From JACQAI01 sp035507915 (GTDB lineage: Bacteria; Pseudomonadota; Alphaproteobacteria; Elsterales; Elsteraceae), in the NCBI GenBank assembly GCA_035507915.1, contig DATJNS010000223.1, forward strand, positions 1 through 5,302: 5,302 bases of DNA. Reading direction: 5' to 3'. Below the pieces are notes generated by a model, which saw only the letters and a program-made list of their open reading frames with translations, was not told the origin of the DNA and searched no databases. The position numbers were made by a program, and so were the translations under genes. Below are positions 1 through 5,178 of this stretch, piece after piece. How positions within the stretch are numbered: position 1 is the stretch's first letter; each line of letters opens with the position of its first letter.

Positions 1-225
1 AGCGCCCGACTGTGACGCTGCGGTTGCAACCGCGTGAACTTCGCCGCCTGCGACGATGCGCGCTGCGACGACGTGCTGCATGGCCTTCGATCGATATCGT
101 CTTCCTGCACGATAGCCAGCCAGACGGAACTTGCCGAACACAACGCGATCGTCGGCCCGCTCAAGTACGGCAGGGACTTTCCGTCTACGCTTCCGCCGTT
201 GCCTCGTGGACCCGCACCTCGATGC
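1..225. other. Region without a supportable gene
   Basis: Several frames stay open across this stretch on both strands, as expected in GC-rich DNA, but no translation was recognised and none combines a convincing start, ribosome binding site and family motif. One minus-strand frame is open through all 225 bases and could be part of a gene truncated by the window edge, but its translation carries no motif I know. The stretch lies just downstream of the GIY-YIG gene and may be intergenic DNA or a decayed remnant. Confidence 0.4.
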
Positions 226-501
226 TCATCCTTCGCGTTCGACCTGAGGCGCTGCGGAAGTAAATCGCCAAAACCGCTTCTTCGCGAATGCCTTACCCGA
301 TCCAGACTTGAAGTAGCGCTCAAGCTGTCGTGCGGTAACCTCATCCTCGACCGCGATGTAGCACTTCAGCGTTGCCGGTAGAGCGCGTTTGGTGGACTCG
401 ACCTGCCCGAACTGATGCGATTTGAAACGCCGCTTCATGTCGTTCGTCGAACCGACATAAGTGTCTCGGTTCGCAAGTGCGAGGAAGTAGACGTACCACA
501 T
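226..501 (-). CDS. GIY-YIG nuclease family protein (small, UvrC N-terminal-like domain)
   Basis: This 91-residue protein is essentially one GIY-YIG domain. The signature reads YVY at residues 3-5 and YVGST at 15-19, followed by the KRR basic patch at 23-25 and a histidine at 29, matching the expected catalytic Tyr/Tyr/Arg/His arrangement. The C-terminal part has the ARQLERYFKSGSGKAF segment usual in small stand-alone members. Members of this fold cut DNA; the role of these small chromosomal versions is mostly unknown. I chose the ATG at 501 because the domain begins at once (MWYVYFL). The frame stays open up to an ATG at 627, but that extension translates repeat DNA and the tRNA-Arg T-arm. 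An AGGTGG at 505-510, supplied by the adjacent repeat, could act as a ribosome binding site 3 nt from the start. GC is about 55% by hand count, against about 70% in core genes here, which suggests separate ancestry. Confidence 0.85.
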   Translation of the reverse strand: MWYVYFLALANRDTYVGSTNDMKRRFKSHQFGQVESTKRALPATLKCYIAVEDEVTARQLERYFKSGSGKAFAKKRFWRFTSAAPQVEREG

Positions 502-502
502 G

Positions 503-603
503 GTCCACCTACGCCAAGGCTTCGGTGGACACCCTACGCTAAAGCTCCTCGCGCCGGTCCACCCTTTGGGTGGCCCGCCACCCGAAGCTTTAGCGTAGGG
601 TGG
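503..603. repeat. Cluster of palindromic repeat modules between tRNA-Arg and the GIY-YIG gene
   Basis: Three related modules share the core TACGCYAARGCT. Copy one is at 505-528 on the plus strand and is complete: it starts CCACC, ends GGTGG and has GCTTCGG in the core. Copy two starts at 530 on the plus strand and loses similarity after 546. Copy three is at 578-603 on the minus strand and is complete. Copies two and three form a perfect 17-bp inverted repeat (530-546 with 586-602). Two further short hairpins lie inside: CCACCC/GGGTGG at 559-564 and 568-573, and GGGTGGC/GCCACCC at 568-574 and 577-583. The 601-603 end of the cluster is the encoded CCA of tRNA-Arg. The organisation resembles REP/BIME-type palindromic elements. 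It might also terminate the tRNA transcript, but no T-tract is present. Confidence 0.85.
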
Positions 604-677
604 CGCGCCCAAGTGGACTCGAACCACTGACCTGCCGCTTAGAAGGCGGCTGCTCTGTCCAGCTGAGCTATGGGCGC
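601..677 (-). tRNA. tRNA-Arg (anticodon TCT)
   Basis: The minus strand folds into a full cloverleaf of 77 nt including an encoded CCA. The acceptor stem GCGCCCA pairs with TGGGCGC, the D-stem is GCTC/GAGC, and the anticodon stem GCCGC/GCGGC holds the loop CTTCTAA with anticodon TCT (reads AGA). The T-arm is AGTGG-TTCGAGT-CCACT and the discriminator base is G. The CCA end falls at 601-603 and merges with the adjacent palindromic repeat. The 5' end lies only 14 nt after the stop codon of the complex I subunit gene, so the mature tRNA could be cut from a shared transcript by RNase P. Confidence 0.96.
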
Positions 678-691
678 TCCGAGACCGGCGC

Positions 692-994
692 TCAACCGCG
701 CAGCCGGTCGGGACGGAAATTGTCGGCGTAGCTTTTCGGCTTGAGGCGTCTTGCGTGCGGCTCCTCGAGCTCGACGCGGTAACCGTTGCGCTCGGCGTAG
801 GCGAGCGCCTCCTCGCGCGTCTCGAAGTGCAGCTTGACCTGGCGGCGCGTGTCGCGGCCGCTGATCCAACCCATCAGCGGCTCGACCTCGCGCGGCGAAT
901 CCGGCTCGAACTCGACCACCCACTTGTGGGTCAGCGCCCGGCCCGACTGCATCGCCGTCTTGGGCGGCTGATAGACGCGCACACGCTGCGCCAT
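692..994 (-). CDS. NADH dehydrogenase (complex I) accessory subunit, NDUFS4/18-kDa type (ETC complex I subunit family)
   Basis: The 100-residue product matches the ETC_C1 family, the bacterial counterpart of mitochondrial NDUFS4, a small accessory subunit on the peripheral arm of NADH:ubiquinone oxidoreductase near the NADH-oxidising module. Visible hallmarks are the N-terminal VRVYQPPKTAMQSG (residues 5-18), WVVEFEP (25-31), PLMGW, the stretch ETREEALAYAERNGY, and the C-terminal YADNFRP. Length is normal for alphaproteobacterial members. I chose the ATG at 994 because the family begins with exactly this short lead-in, and an AGGAG at 1004-1008 sits 9 nt upstream. The open frame continues to an ATG at 1075, but that extension translates part of tRNA-Pro. 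The gene lies 48 nt after tRNA-Pro and 14 nt before tRNA-Arg, on the same strand as both, away from any main nuo operon in view. In mitochondria the subunit supports assembly and stability; its bacterial role is less clear. Confidence 0.93.
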   Translation of the reverse strand: MAQRVRVYQPPKTAMQSGRALTHKWVVEFEPDSPREVEPLMGWISGRDTRRQVKLHFETREEALAYAERNGYRVELEEPHARRLKPKSYADNFRPDRLRG

Positions 995-1042
995 CCCTCG
1001 ACACTCCTCGTTGCGCGCCCCACCCAAATGCGGTTGGGCATA

Positions 1043-1119
<77 letters not shown>

Positions 1120-1331
1120 TAAAGCCTTGCGCCGCTTGCCCCCTTGCCAGGGACGGCTCGGCGCTTGCAATACACGGAACCCGCCCCCCGGGCAAGCCGT
1201 CGAGTCGGCCGGCGGACGGCGGCAAACGACAGAGGTTCGATGGCAGACTCAGATCGGCGCACAAACGTTCAAGACGACCTGCCGCGCGGCGGCGCTAAGA
1301 TGCTCGGGATGGCTGTACGGCGGGGGTGATC

Positions 1332-1751
1332 ATGAATCACGCGGGTGGCTGCCACTGCGGCAACATCCATGTGCTCCTGCGGCTCTCAAAGCCTCCGGAG
1401 CACAATCCGGTGCGAGCCTGCACCTGCTCATTCTGCCGCAGCCACACCCCCCGCATGATCTCAGACCCGGCGGGATTACTCGAACTCTCAGCCGACGATT
1501 GGTCACTCGTCGAACTTTATCGCTTCGGTACGCGAACTGCCGATTTCGTGATCTGTCGGCACTGCGGGGTCTTCATTGCGGCGATCTCGGATTTGTCAAC
1601 GGAGCCGTATGCGGTGGTAAACGTGAACTGCCTCGATGACCGTGCGCTTTTCACAGCGGAATCGACGATGCACGAGTTCCAGGACGAGACGCTCGAAGCC
1701 CGGACCTCTCGACGCAAGACCAACTGGATGCCCGCCGTGGTGCAGCGTTAG
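1332..1751 (+). CDS. GFA / CENP-V domain zinc-binding protein
   Basis: The 139-residue product carries the GFA (glutathione-dependent formaldehyde-activating, CENP-V-like) fold. The zinc-ligand cysteines are all visible: C7 and C9 in GGCHCG, C30, C32 and C35 in ACTCSFC, and C75 and C78 in CRHCG. The founding member, Gfa of Paracoccus, was described as speeding formaldehyde-glutathione adduct formation, but most family members have no proven reaction and no formaldehyde pathway gene is visible here. I prefer the ATG at 1332, with a purine-rich GGGGG at 1322-1326 upstream; a GTG at 1326 in the same frame would add two residues. The gene stands alone and converges on the DUF192 gene. Its GC content is about 60% by hand count, lower than its neighbours, so it may be a later arrival. 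The family call is firm, the substrate unknown. Confidence 0.9.
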   Translation: MNHAGGCHCGNIHVLLRLSKPPEHNPVRACTCSFCRSHTPRMISDPAGLLELSADDWSLVELYRFGTRTADFVICRHCGVFIAAISDLSTEPYAVVNVNCLDDRALFTAESTMHEFQDETLEARTSRRKTNWMPAVVQR

Positions 1752-1881
1752 GCCGCTCTGGGATCGTGTTGGTGTGGATCGCACCGCAGCGCCGACACAA
1801 CGCGAAGCTCGAGGCCGACGAGCGCATCGATCTCGCGATGCTCGGCATCGGCGACGGGCTGGCTTCCGCTGAGCGCCGCGC
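1752..1881. other. Convergent intergenic spacer
   Basis: This spacer separates the ends of the GFA and DUF192 genes. A short inverted repeat, TGAGCG at 1870-1875 with CGCTCA at 1879-1884, overlaps the DUF192 stop codon and could help end transcription, but there is no T-tract on either side. A plus-strand frame is open from before 1763 to a stop near 1904, but its translation was not recognised. Confidence 0.5.
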
Positions 1882-2355
1882 TCACGGCTTGGCGAACGCC
1901 GGATAGAGCACACGGTCGCCCGGCTTGATGCCGAGGCGGGCCGCGGTGCCGCCGTTGACCTCGAGCACGGCGAGCACCGGACCCTCGCTCGGGATGATCT
2001 CGAGCGAGCGCGGCACGGCGCGCTCGGCGATGTGCGAGACCGTGCCGTCGGCGCGGATGAAGATCATGTCGAGCGGAATGACGGTGTTCTTCATCCACAT
2101 CTGGATCTCGCGCTCGCTCGGGTAGAGGAACAGCATGCCGGCGTCGGGCGCCAAGGTGCGACGGAACATCAGACCCTGGATCTGCTGCTCGTCCTTGGTC
2201 GCGAGCTCGATGTCGAAGTGGTGGCGGCCGCTCGCGGTCTCGATGTCGAGCTCGCCGTGGCCGAACGCGACCTGCGCCAGCGCCGGCGCCATGACGGGCG
2301 GCGCGACCAGGAGCAGCGCGGCGACGAGCAGCACGACGCGGCGGGTGGCGGTCAT
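1882..2355 (-). CDS. DUF192 family exported protein
   Basis: The 157-residue protein starts with a clear Sec-type signal peptide: TATRR, a hydrophobic core over residues 7-22, and a likely cleavage after ALA at residue 27. The mature part is a DUF192 domain, a small beta-barrel of unknown function. Its hallmarks are GLMFRR (61-66), GMLFLYP (73-79), MWMKNTVIPLDMIF (86-99), a VLEVNGG segment (129-136) and a GIKPGDRV end (142-149). The product is expected in the periplasm. The start at 2355 is supported by an AAGGAGG at 2360-2366, 4 nt away. The gene follows the transporter on the same strand after a 25-nt gap that contains this ribosome binding site, so the two are probably one transcript. The family is certain, but no biochemical role can be assigned. 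Confidence 0.94.
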   Translation of the reverse strand: MTATRRVVLLVAALLLVAPPVMAPALAQVAFGHGELDIETASGRHHFDIELATKDEQQIQGLMFRRTLAPDAGMLFLYPSEREIQMWMKNTVIPLDMIFIRADGTVSHIAERAVPRSLEIIPSEGPVLAVLEVNGGTAARLGIKPGDRVLYPAFAKP

Positions 2356-2380
2356 GTGTCCTCCTTGCGCGGGCAGGCGA

Positions 2381-3718
2381 TCAGAGATAGCGCCAGGCGA
2401 CGTAGGCGTGGCAGATCGCCAGGCCGACCAGCGTCATGGGGAAGCCGTAGAGCGTGTAGGTCCACAGACGAAACCGCACGCCGTGACGCTCGGCAAGCCC
2501 GGCGACCATCAGGTTGGCGCTGGCGCCGATCAGCGTGCCGTTGCCGCCGAAGCCGGCGCCGAGCGCCAGCGCCCACCACACCGGCGTCAGACCGTCGGCG
2601 CCGCCGAACGCCGGCGCCAGGTCCTTGACCAGCGGAATCATGGCGGCGACGAACGGCACGTTGTCGACCAGGGCCGACAGCAGGGCCGATCCCCAGAGGA
2701 TCAGGAGCGTGGTCGTCGCGCGGTCGCCGCCGGTCGCATCGAGCACGTCGTGGGCGAGCAGGTCGAGCAGCCCGGCGCGCTCGACCCCGGCGACCACCAC
2801 GAACAGCCCGATGAAGAAGAACAGCGTGATCCATTCGACCTCCGTGAAGGTGCGATGGATCTCGTCGGCCTGCGCCTCGGCGCTGCGTCCCCAGTTGTCG
2901 AGCAGCAGCAGCACGGCGGCGCCGAGCATCGCGATGGTTCCCGGCTCGAGCCCGAGCCGGGGCGCCGCCACGAACGCCGCCACCACGCCGGCCAGCACGG
3001 CGATCGATTGCGCGAGCAGCCGCTCGTCGACGATCGCCTCGCGGCGGACCATGCCCATGACGCGGCTGCGGTCGGCGGCCGCGGCGTGCATCGAGCGGCC
3101 CCACAGGAGGTGCGTGATCAGCACCTGGACCAGCACCAGGAGGCCGACCACCGGCCCCAGGTGGGTGATGAAGTCGTTGAAGCTGAGGCCGGCGGCCGAG
3201 CCGATCATCATGTTGGGCGGGTCGCCGATCAGCGTCGCGGTGCCGCCCAGGTTGGCGGCGAACGACTCGGCGAACAGGAACGGATAGGGCGCGAGCTTGA
3301 GCTCGCGGGTGATCGCGAGCGTGACGGGCACGATCAGGAGCACGACCGTGACGTTGTTGAGCAGGGTCGAGACCGCGGCGGTCAGCAGCGAGAGCAACGC
3401 CAGCACCAGCGCCGGATGCGCCCGCGCGTGCTGCGCGGTCACGATCGCGACGTACTGGAACACGCCCGAGCGCCGCGTGATGCCGACGATCACCATCATG
3501 CCGGCAAGCAGCGCGATCGTATCGAAATCGACGCCGCGGATCGCGGCTGCCTGGTTGAGCACACCCAGCACGACCATCAGACAGCCGCCCAGCAGCGCGA
3601 CGACCGCTCGGTTGATCCGGTCGATCAGCAGCACGCCGTAGGTCACGACCAGGAGCGCGCTCGCGATCCACAGGGCGCTCATCCCGAACAGCGCATGCTC
3701 CGGCGCGGCCCCGCCCAT
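2381..3718 (-). CDS. ArsB/NhaD superfamily (SLC13-like) inner-membrane ion transporter
   Basis: The 445-residue product is a polytopic membrane protein with about 10-12 hydrophobic segments (for example 14-32, 38-56, 66-81, 103-135, 186-205, 236-252, 261-274, 297-311, 336-351, 380-391 and 425-440). It has the two-half layout of the ion transporter superfamily. The first half has STLLNNVT (117-124) and NLGGTATLIGDPPN (156-169); the second has DNVPF (352-356) and GGNGTLIGASAN (391-402). These paired GTxIG...N hairpin motifs line the substrate site in the ArsB, NhaD and mammalian P-protein relatives. The substrate cannot be read from the sequence: arsenite, sodium/proton exchange or an organic anion are all open, and no arsenic gene is nearby. 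I used the ATG at 3718, with AGGGAGG some 12 nt upstream; an internal ATG at 3682 has no visible ribosome binding site. The gene is divergent from cbpA. Confidence 0.92.
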   Translation of the reverse strand: MGGAAPEHALFGMSALWIASALLVVTYGVLLIDRINRAVVALLGGCLMVVLGVLNQAAAIRGVDFDTIALLAGMMVIVGITRRSGVFQYVAIVTAQHARAHPALVLALLSLLTAAVSTLLNNVTVVLLIVPVTLAITRELKLAPYPFLFAESFAANLGGTATLIGDPPNMMIGSAAGLSFNDFITHLGPVVGLLVLVQVLITHLLWGRSMHAAAADRSRVMGMVRREAIVDERLLAQSIAVLAGVVAAFVAAPRLGLEPGTIAMLGAAVLLLLDNWGRSAEAQADEIHRTFTEVEWITLFFFIGLFVVVAGVERAGLLDLLAHDVLDATGGDRATTTLLILWGSALLSALVDNVPFVAAMIPLVKDLAPAFGGADGLTPVWWALALGAGFGGNGTLIGASANLMVAGLAERHGVRFRLWTYTLYGFPMTLVGLAICHAYVAWRYL

Positions 3719-3748
3719 CCCGTCACTCTGCCTCCCTGGTTCGCGGCA

Positions 3749-3777
3749 CTTGATCGGGTACTATCGGCACATAAATC
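3749..3777 (+). promoter_or_regulatory. Possible heat-shock (sigma-32-like) promoter for cbpA
   Basis: In the divergent spacer a CTTGATC at 3749-3755 is followed 12 nt later by CACATAA at 3768-3774. This resembles the RpoH pattern CTTGAAA / CCCATNT with slightly short spacing. Read the other way, CTTG followed after 17 nt by CATAAAT is close to alphaproteobacterial RpoH promoters. A sigma-70 reading (TTGATC, 16 nt, TAAATC) is weaker at the -10. It is the most AT-rich part of the spacer. An inverted repeat CTTGAT/ATCAAG (3749-3754, 3775-3780) covers the same site. Confidence 0.35.
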
Positions 3778-3781
3778 AAGT

Positions 3782-3800
3782 CTGCGGCGCCGTGCCGCAG
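3782..3800 (+). promoter_or_regulatory. Hairpin in the cbpA leader
   Basis: CTGCGGC at 3782-3788 pairs perfectly with GCCGCAG at 3794-3800 around the loop GCCGT. It lies right after the suggested promoter and 37 nt ahead of the cbpA start, so it would sit near the 5' end of the mRNA. It could stabilise the message or be a chance GC-rich palindrome. Confidence 0.4.
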
Positions 3801-3837
3801 GCCGCGTCTTCTCCAAACCGCTTCGAGCCGATCAGGA

Positions 3838-4767
3838 ATGCCCGTGCGATCGCCCTACGAGGTCCTGGGCGTCAAGCCCGACGCCAGCGCCGAAGACATC
3901 CGCCGAGCCTACCGCAAGCTCGCCAAGCAGTATCACCCGGACCTCAATCCGGGGAACGCCGAGGCGGAAGCGCGCTTCAAGGAGATCGGCACCGCCAACG
4001 AGATCTTGTCCGATACGGACAAGCGCGCGCGCTTCGATCGCGGCGAGATCGACGCCTCGGGTGCCGAGCGGCCGCCGCAACCCTCCTACCGGGGCTTCGC
4101 CGAGGGCGCCGAGGGCGCGCGCTACCATCCGCAGGACGCCATGCACCCCGAGGACGTCGAGGACCTGTTCGCCAACTTCTTCGGCGGCGGCGCGCGCGGC
4201 GAGGCGGGCGGCGTGCGCTTCCGCATGCGCGGCGCCGATCATCGCTACAGCCTGACGATCGAGTTCCTCGAGGCGGTCAACGGCGCCAGGAAGCGCATCA
4301 CGCTGCCCGACGGCACGAGCCTCGACGTGGCCATCCCGCCCGGCCTGGCCGACGGCCAGGTGCTGCGCCTGCGCGGCAAGGGCGGCGCCGGCTCGGGCGA
4401 TGCGCCGCCCGGCGACGCGCTGGTCGAGGTCCACGTCGCGCCGCACAAGTTCTTCCAACGGCGCGGTCCCGACATCCACATCGACCTGCCCGTTACGGTG
4501 GCCGAGGCCGTGCTCGGCGCCAAGGTCGAGGCGCCGACCGTGAGCGGACCCGTCGCCCTGACGATCCCACCGCGTTCCGACAGCGGCAAGGTGCTGCGCC
4601 TGCGCGGCCGCGGCGTGCCCGCCCACGGCACCCAGCCTGCGGGCGATCAGTACGTCACGCTCGTCGTCACCATCGGGCCCGAGACGGATGCCGCGCTCGA
4701 GGAGTTCCTCAAGGACTGGGCACCCAAGCACGTCCACGACCCGCGTGCCGCGATGGTGACGCCATGA
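3838..4767 (+). CDS. cbpA: CbpA-like DnaJ co-chaperone (J domain plus two C-terminal substrate-binding domains)
   Basis: The 309-residue protein has an N-terminal J domain (about 5-70) with the HPD motif at 33-35, which stimulates the DnaK ATPase. A short linker rich in glycine follows (GFAEGAEG, NFFGGGARG), then the C-terminal peptide-binding region. The cysteine-rich zinc domain of true DnaJ is absent, which makes it a class B/CbpA type. The two C-terminal beta-subdomains are each marked by a VLRLRG(K/R)G motif, encoded by identical 20-base stretches at 4358-4377 and 4589-4608. The next gene, cbpM, confirms the CbpA assignment. In E. coli CbpA is a stress-phase DnaK partner that also binds curved DNA; DNA binding here is only inferred. 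The start is uncertain: ATG at 3838 touches the AGGA at 3834-3837, whereas an in-frame GTG at 3844 has ideal 6-nt spacing; the two differ by two residues. Confidence 0.94.
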   Translation: MPVRSPYEVLGVKPDASAEDIRRAYRKLAKQYHPDLNPGNAEAEARFKEIGTANEILSDTDKRARFDRGEIDASGAERPPQPSYRGFAEGAEGARYHPQDAMHPEDVEDLFANFFGGGARGEAGGVRFRMRGADHRYSLTIEFLEAVNGARKRITLPDGTSLDVAIPPGLADGQVLRLRGKGGAGSGDAPPGDALVEVHVAPHKFFQRRGPDIHIDLPVTVAEAVLGAKVEAPTVSGPVALTIPPRSDSGKVLRLRGRGVPAHGTQPAGDQYVTLVVTIGPETDAALEEFLKDWAPKHVHDPRAAMVTP

Positions 4768-5093
4768 TCGCCCTGGCCGAGGTGCTCGCGACCGTCAGCG
4801 ACCTGGACGAGACCGAGCTGGTCGCCTGGATCGAGCGGCGCTGGGTGCGCGCCGAGCCGGCGGCCGGCGGCTGGCTGTTCCACGAGGTCGACGTCGCGCG
4901 CGTGCGCCTGATCGTCGAGATCCGCCGCGACTGCGCGATCGACGACGACGCGCTCGAGCTCGTGCTGTCGCTGCTCGATCAGGTCTACCGCCTGCGCCGC
5001 CAGATCAAGGCGCTGTCGGGTGCGGTCGAGGCGCAACCCGTCGCGGTCCGCGACCGCATCCTGGCCGCGCTGACCGAGCCGGAACCAAGCTGA
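4764..5093 (+). CDS. cbpM: Chaperone modulator CbpM
   Basis: The 109-residue product matches CbpM in size, composition and position. CbpM is a small, mainly helical protein with a MerR-like winged-helix N-terminus that binds the J domain of CbpA and blocks its action on DnaK. Visible features are the opening MIALAEVLATVSDLDETEL, the WIERRWVRAE stretch (22-31), a short turn GGWLFHEVDVARVRLI (35-50) and a long leucine-rich helix LELVLSLLDQVYRLRRQI (64-81). The start ATG overlaps the cbpA stop as ATGA (4764-4767). There is only weak ribosome binding sequence inside the end of cbpA, so translational coupling is likely. That would tie the amount of inhibitor to its target. The assignment rests partly on the neighbouring gene, since the family is poorly conserved. 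Confidence 0.88.
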   Translation: MIALAEVLATVSDLDETELVAWIERRWVRAEPAAGGWLFHEVDVARVRLIVEIRRDCAIDDDALELVLSLLDQVYRLRRQIKALSGAVEAQPVAVRDRILAALTEPEPS

Positions 5094-5107
5094 CCCGCGC
5101 TTGAACC

Positions 5108-5136
5108 GCCGCCGGCCGTTCTCTACGGTCGGCGGC
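5108..5136 (+). terminator. Strong hairpin after cbpM, possible terminator without T-tract
   Basis: A 12-bp stem (5108-5119 with 5125-5136, one G-U pair) encloses the 5-base loop TCTCT. It starts 14 nt after the cbpM stop and lies before the coxG ribosome binding site. The position suits a terminator or an mRNA 3'-end stabiliser. The bases after it (AGACCTGGG) are not a T-tract, so classical Rho-independent termination is not supported. Confidence 0.5.
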
Positions 5137-5178
5137 AGACCTGGGAGCCATCTGCCTGTTCCCCGCGGAGCCCGTACC

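Noticed and set aside
20..33. Perfect 14-bp palindrome GCGGTTGCAACCGC
   Set aside because: A palindrome of this length is expected about once in three windows of this size by chance, and no gene or second copy is nearby to give it meaning.
601..677. tRNA-Arg as attachment site of a phage or integrative element
   Set aside because: No integrase gene, second tRNA fragment or direct att repeat is present in the window; only the small GIY-YIG gene and palindromes are seen.
1271..1301. Possible promoter for the GFA gene (TAAGAT at 1296-1301)
   Set aside because: No acceptable -35 element lies 16-18 nt upstream, so it is not distinguishable from chance.
1763..1904. Open plus-strand frame between and into the convergent genes
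   Set aside because: Its translation (containing VWIAPQRRHNAKLEADER) was not recognised, there is no clear start signal, and it overlaps the DUF192 end.
2352..3671. A 439-codon minus-strand frame overlapping the transporter
   Set aside because: It is the same-strand shifted frame of the transporter; its translation is arginine-rich without membrane segments or motifs.
2135..4255. A 706-codon open frame on the plus strand
   Set aside because: It runs antisense to the DUF192 and transporter genes and on through part of cbpA. Its translation is low-complexity and charged, with no family motif, and it is explained by GC-rich codon bias.
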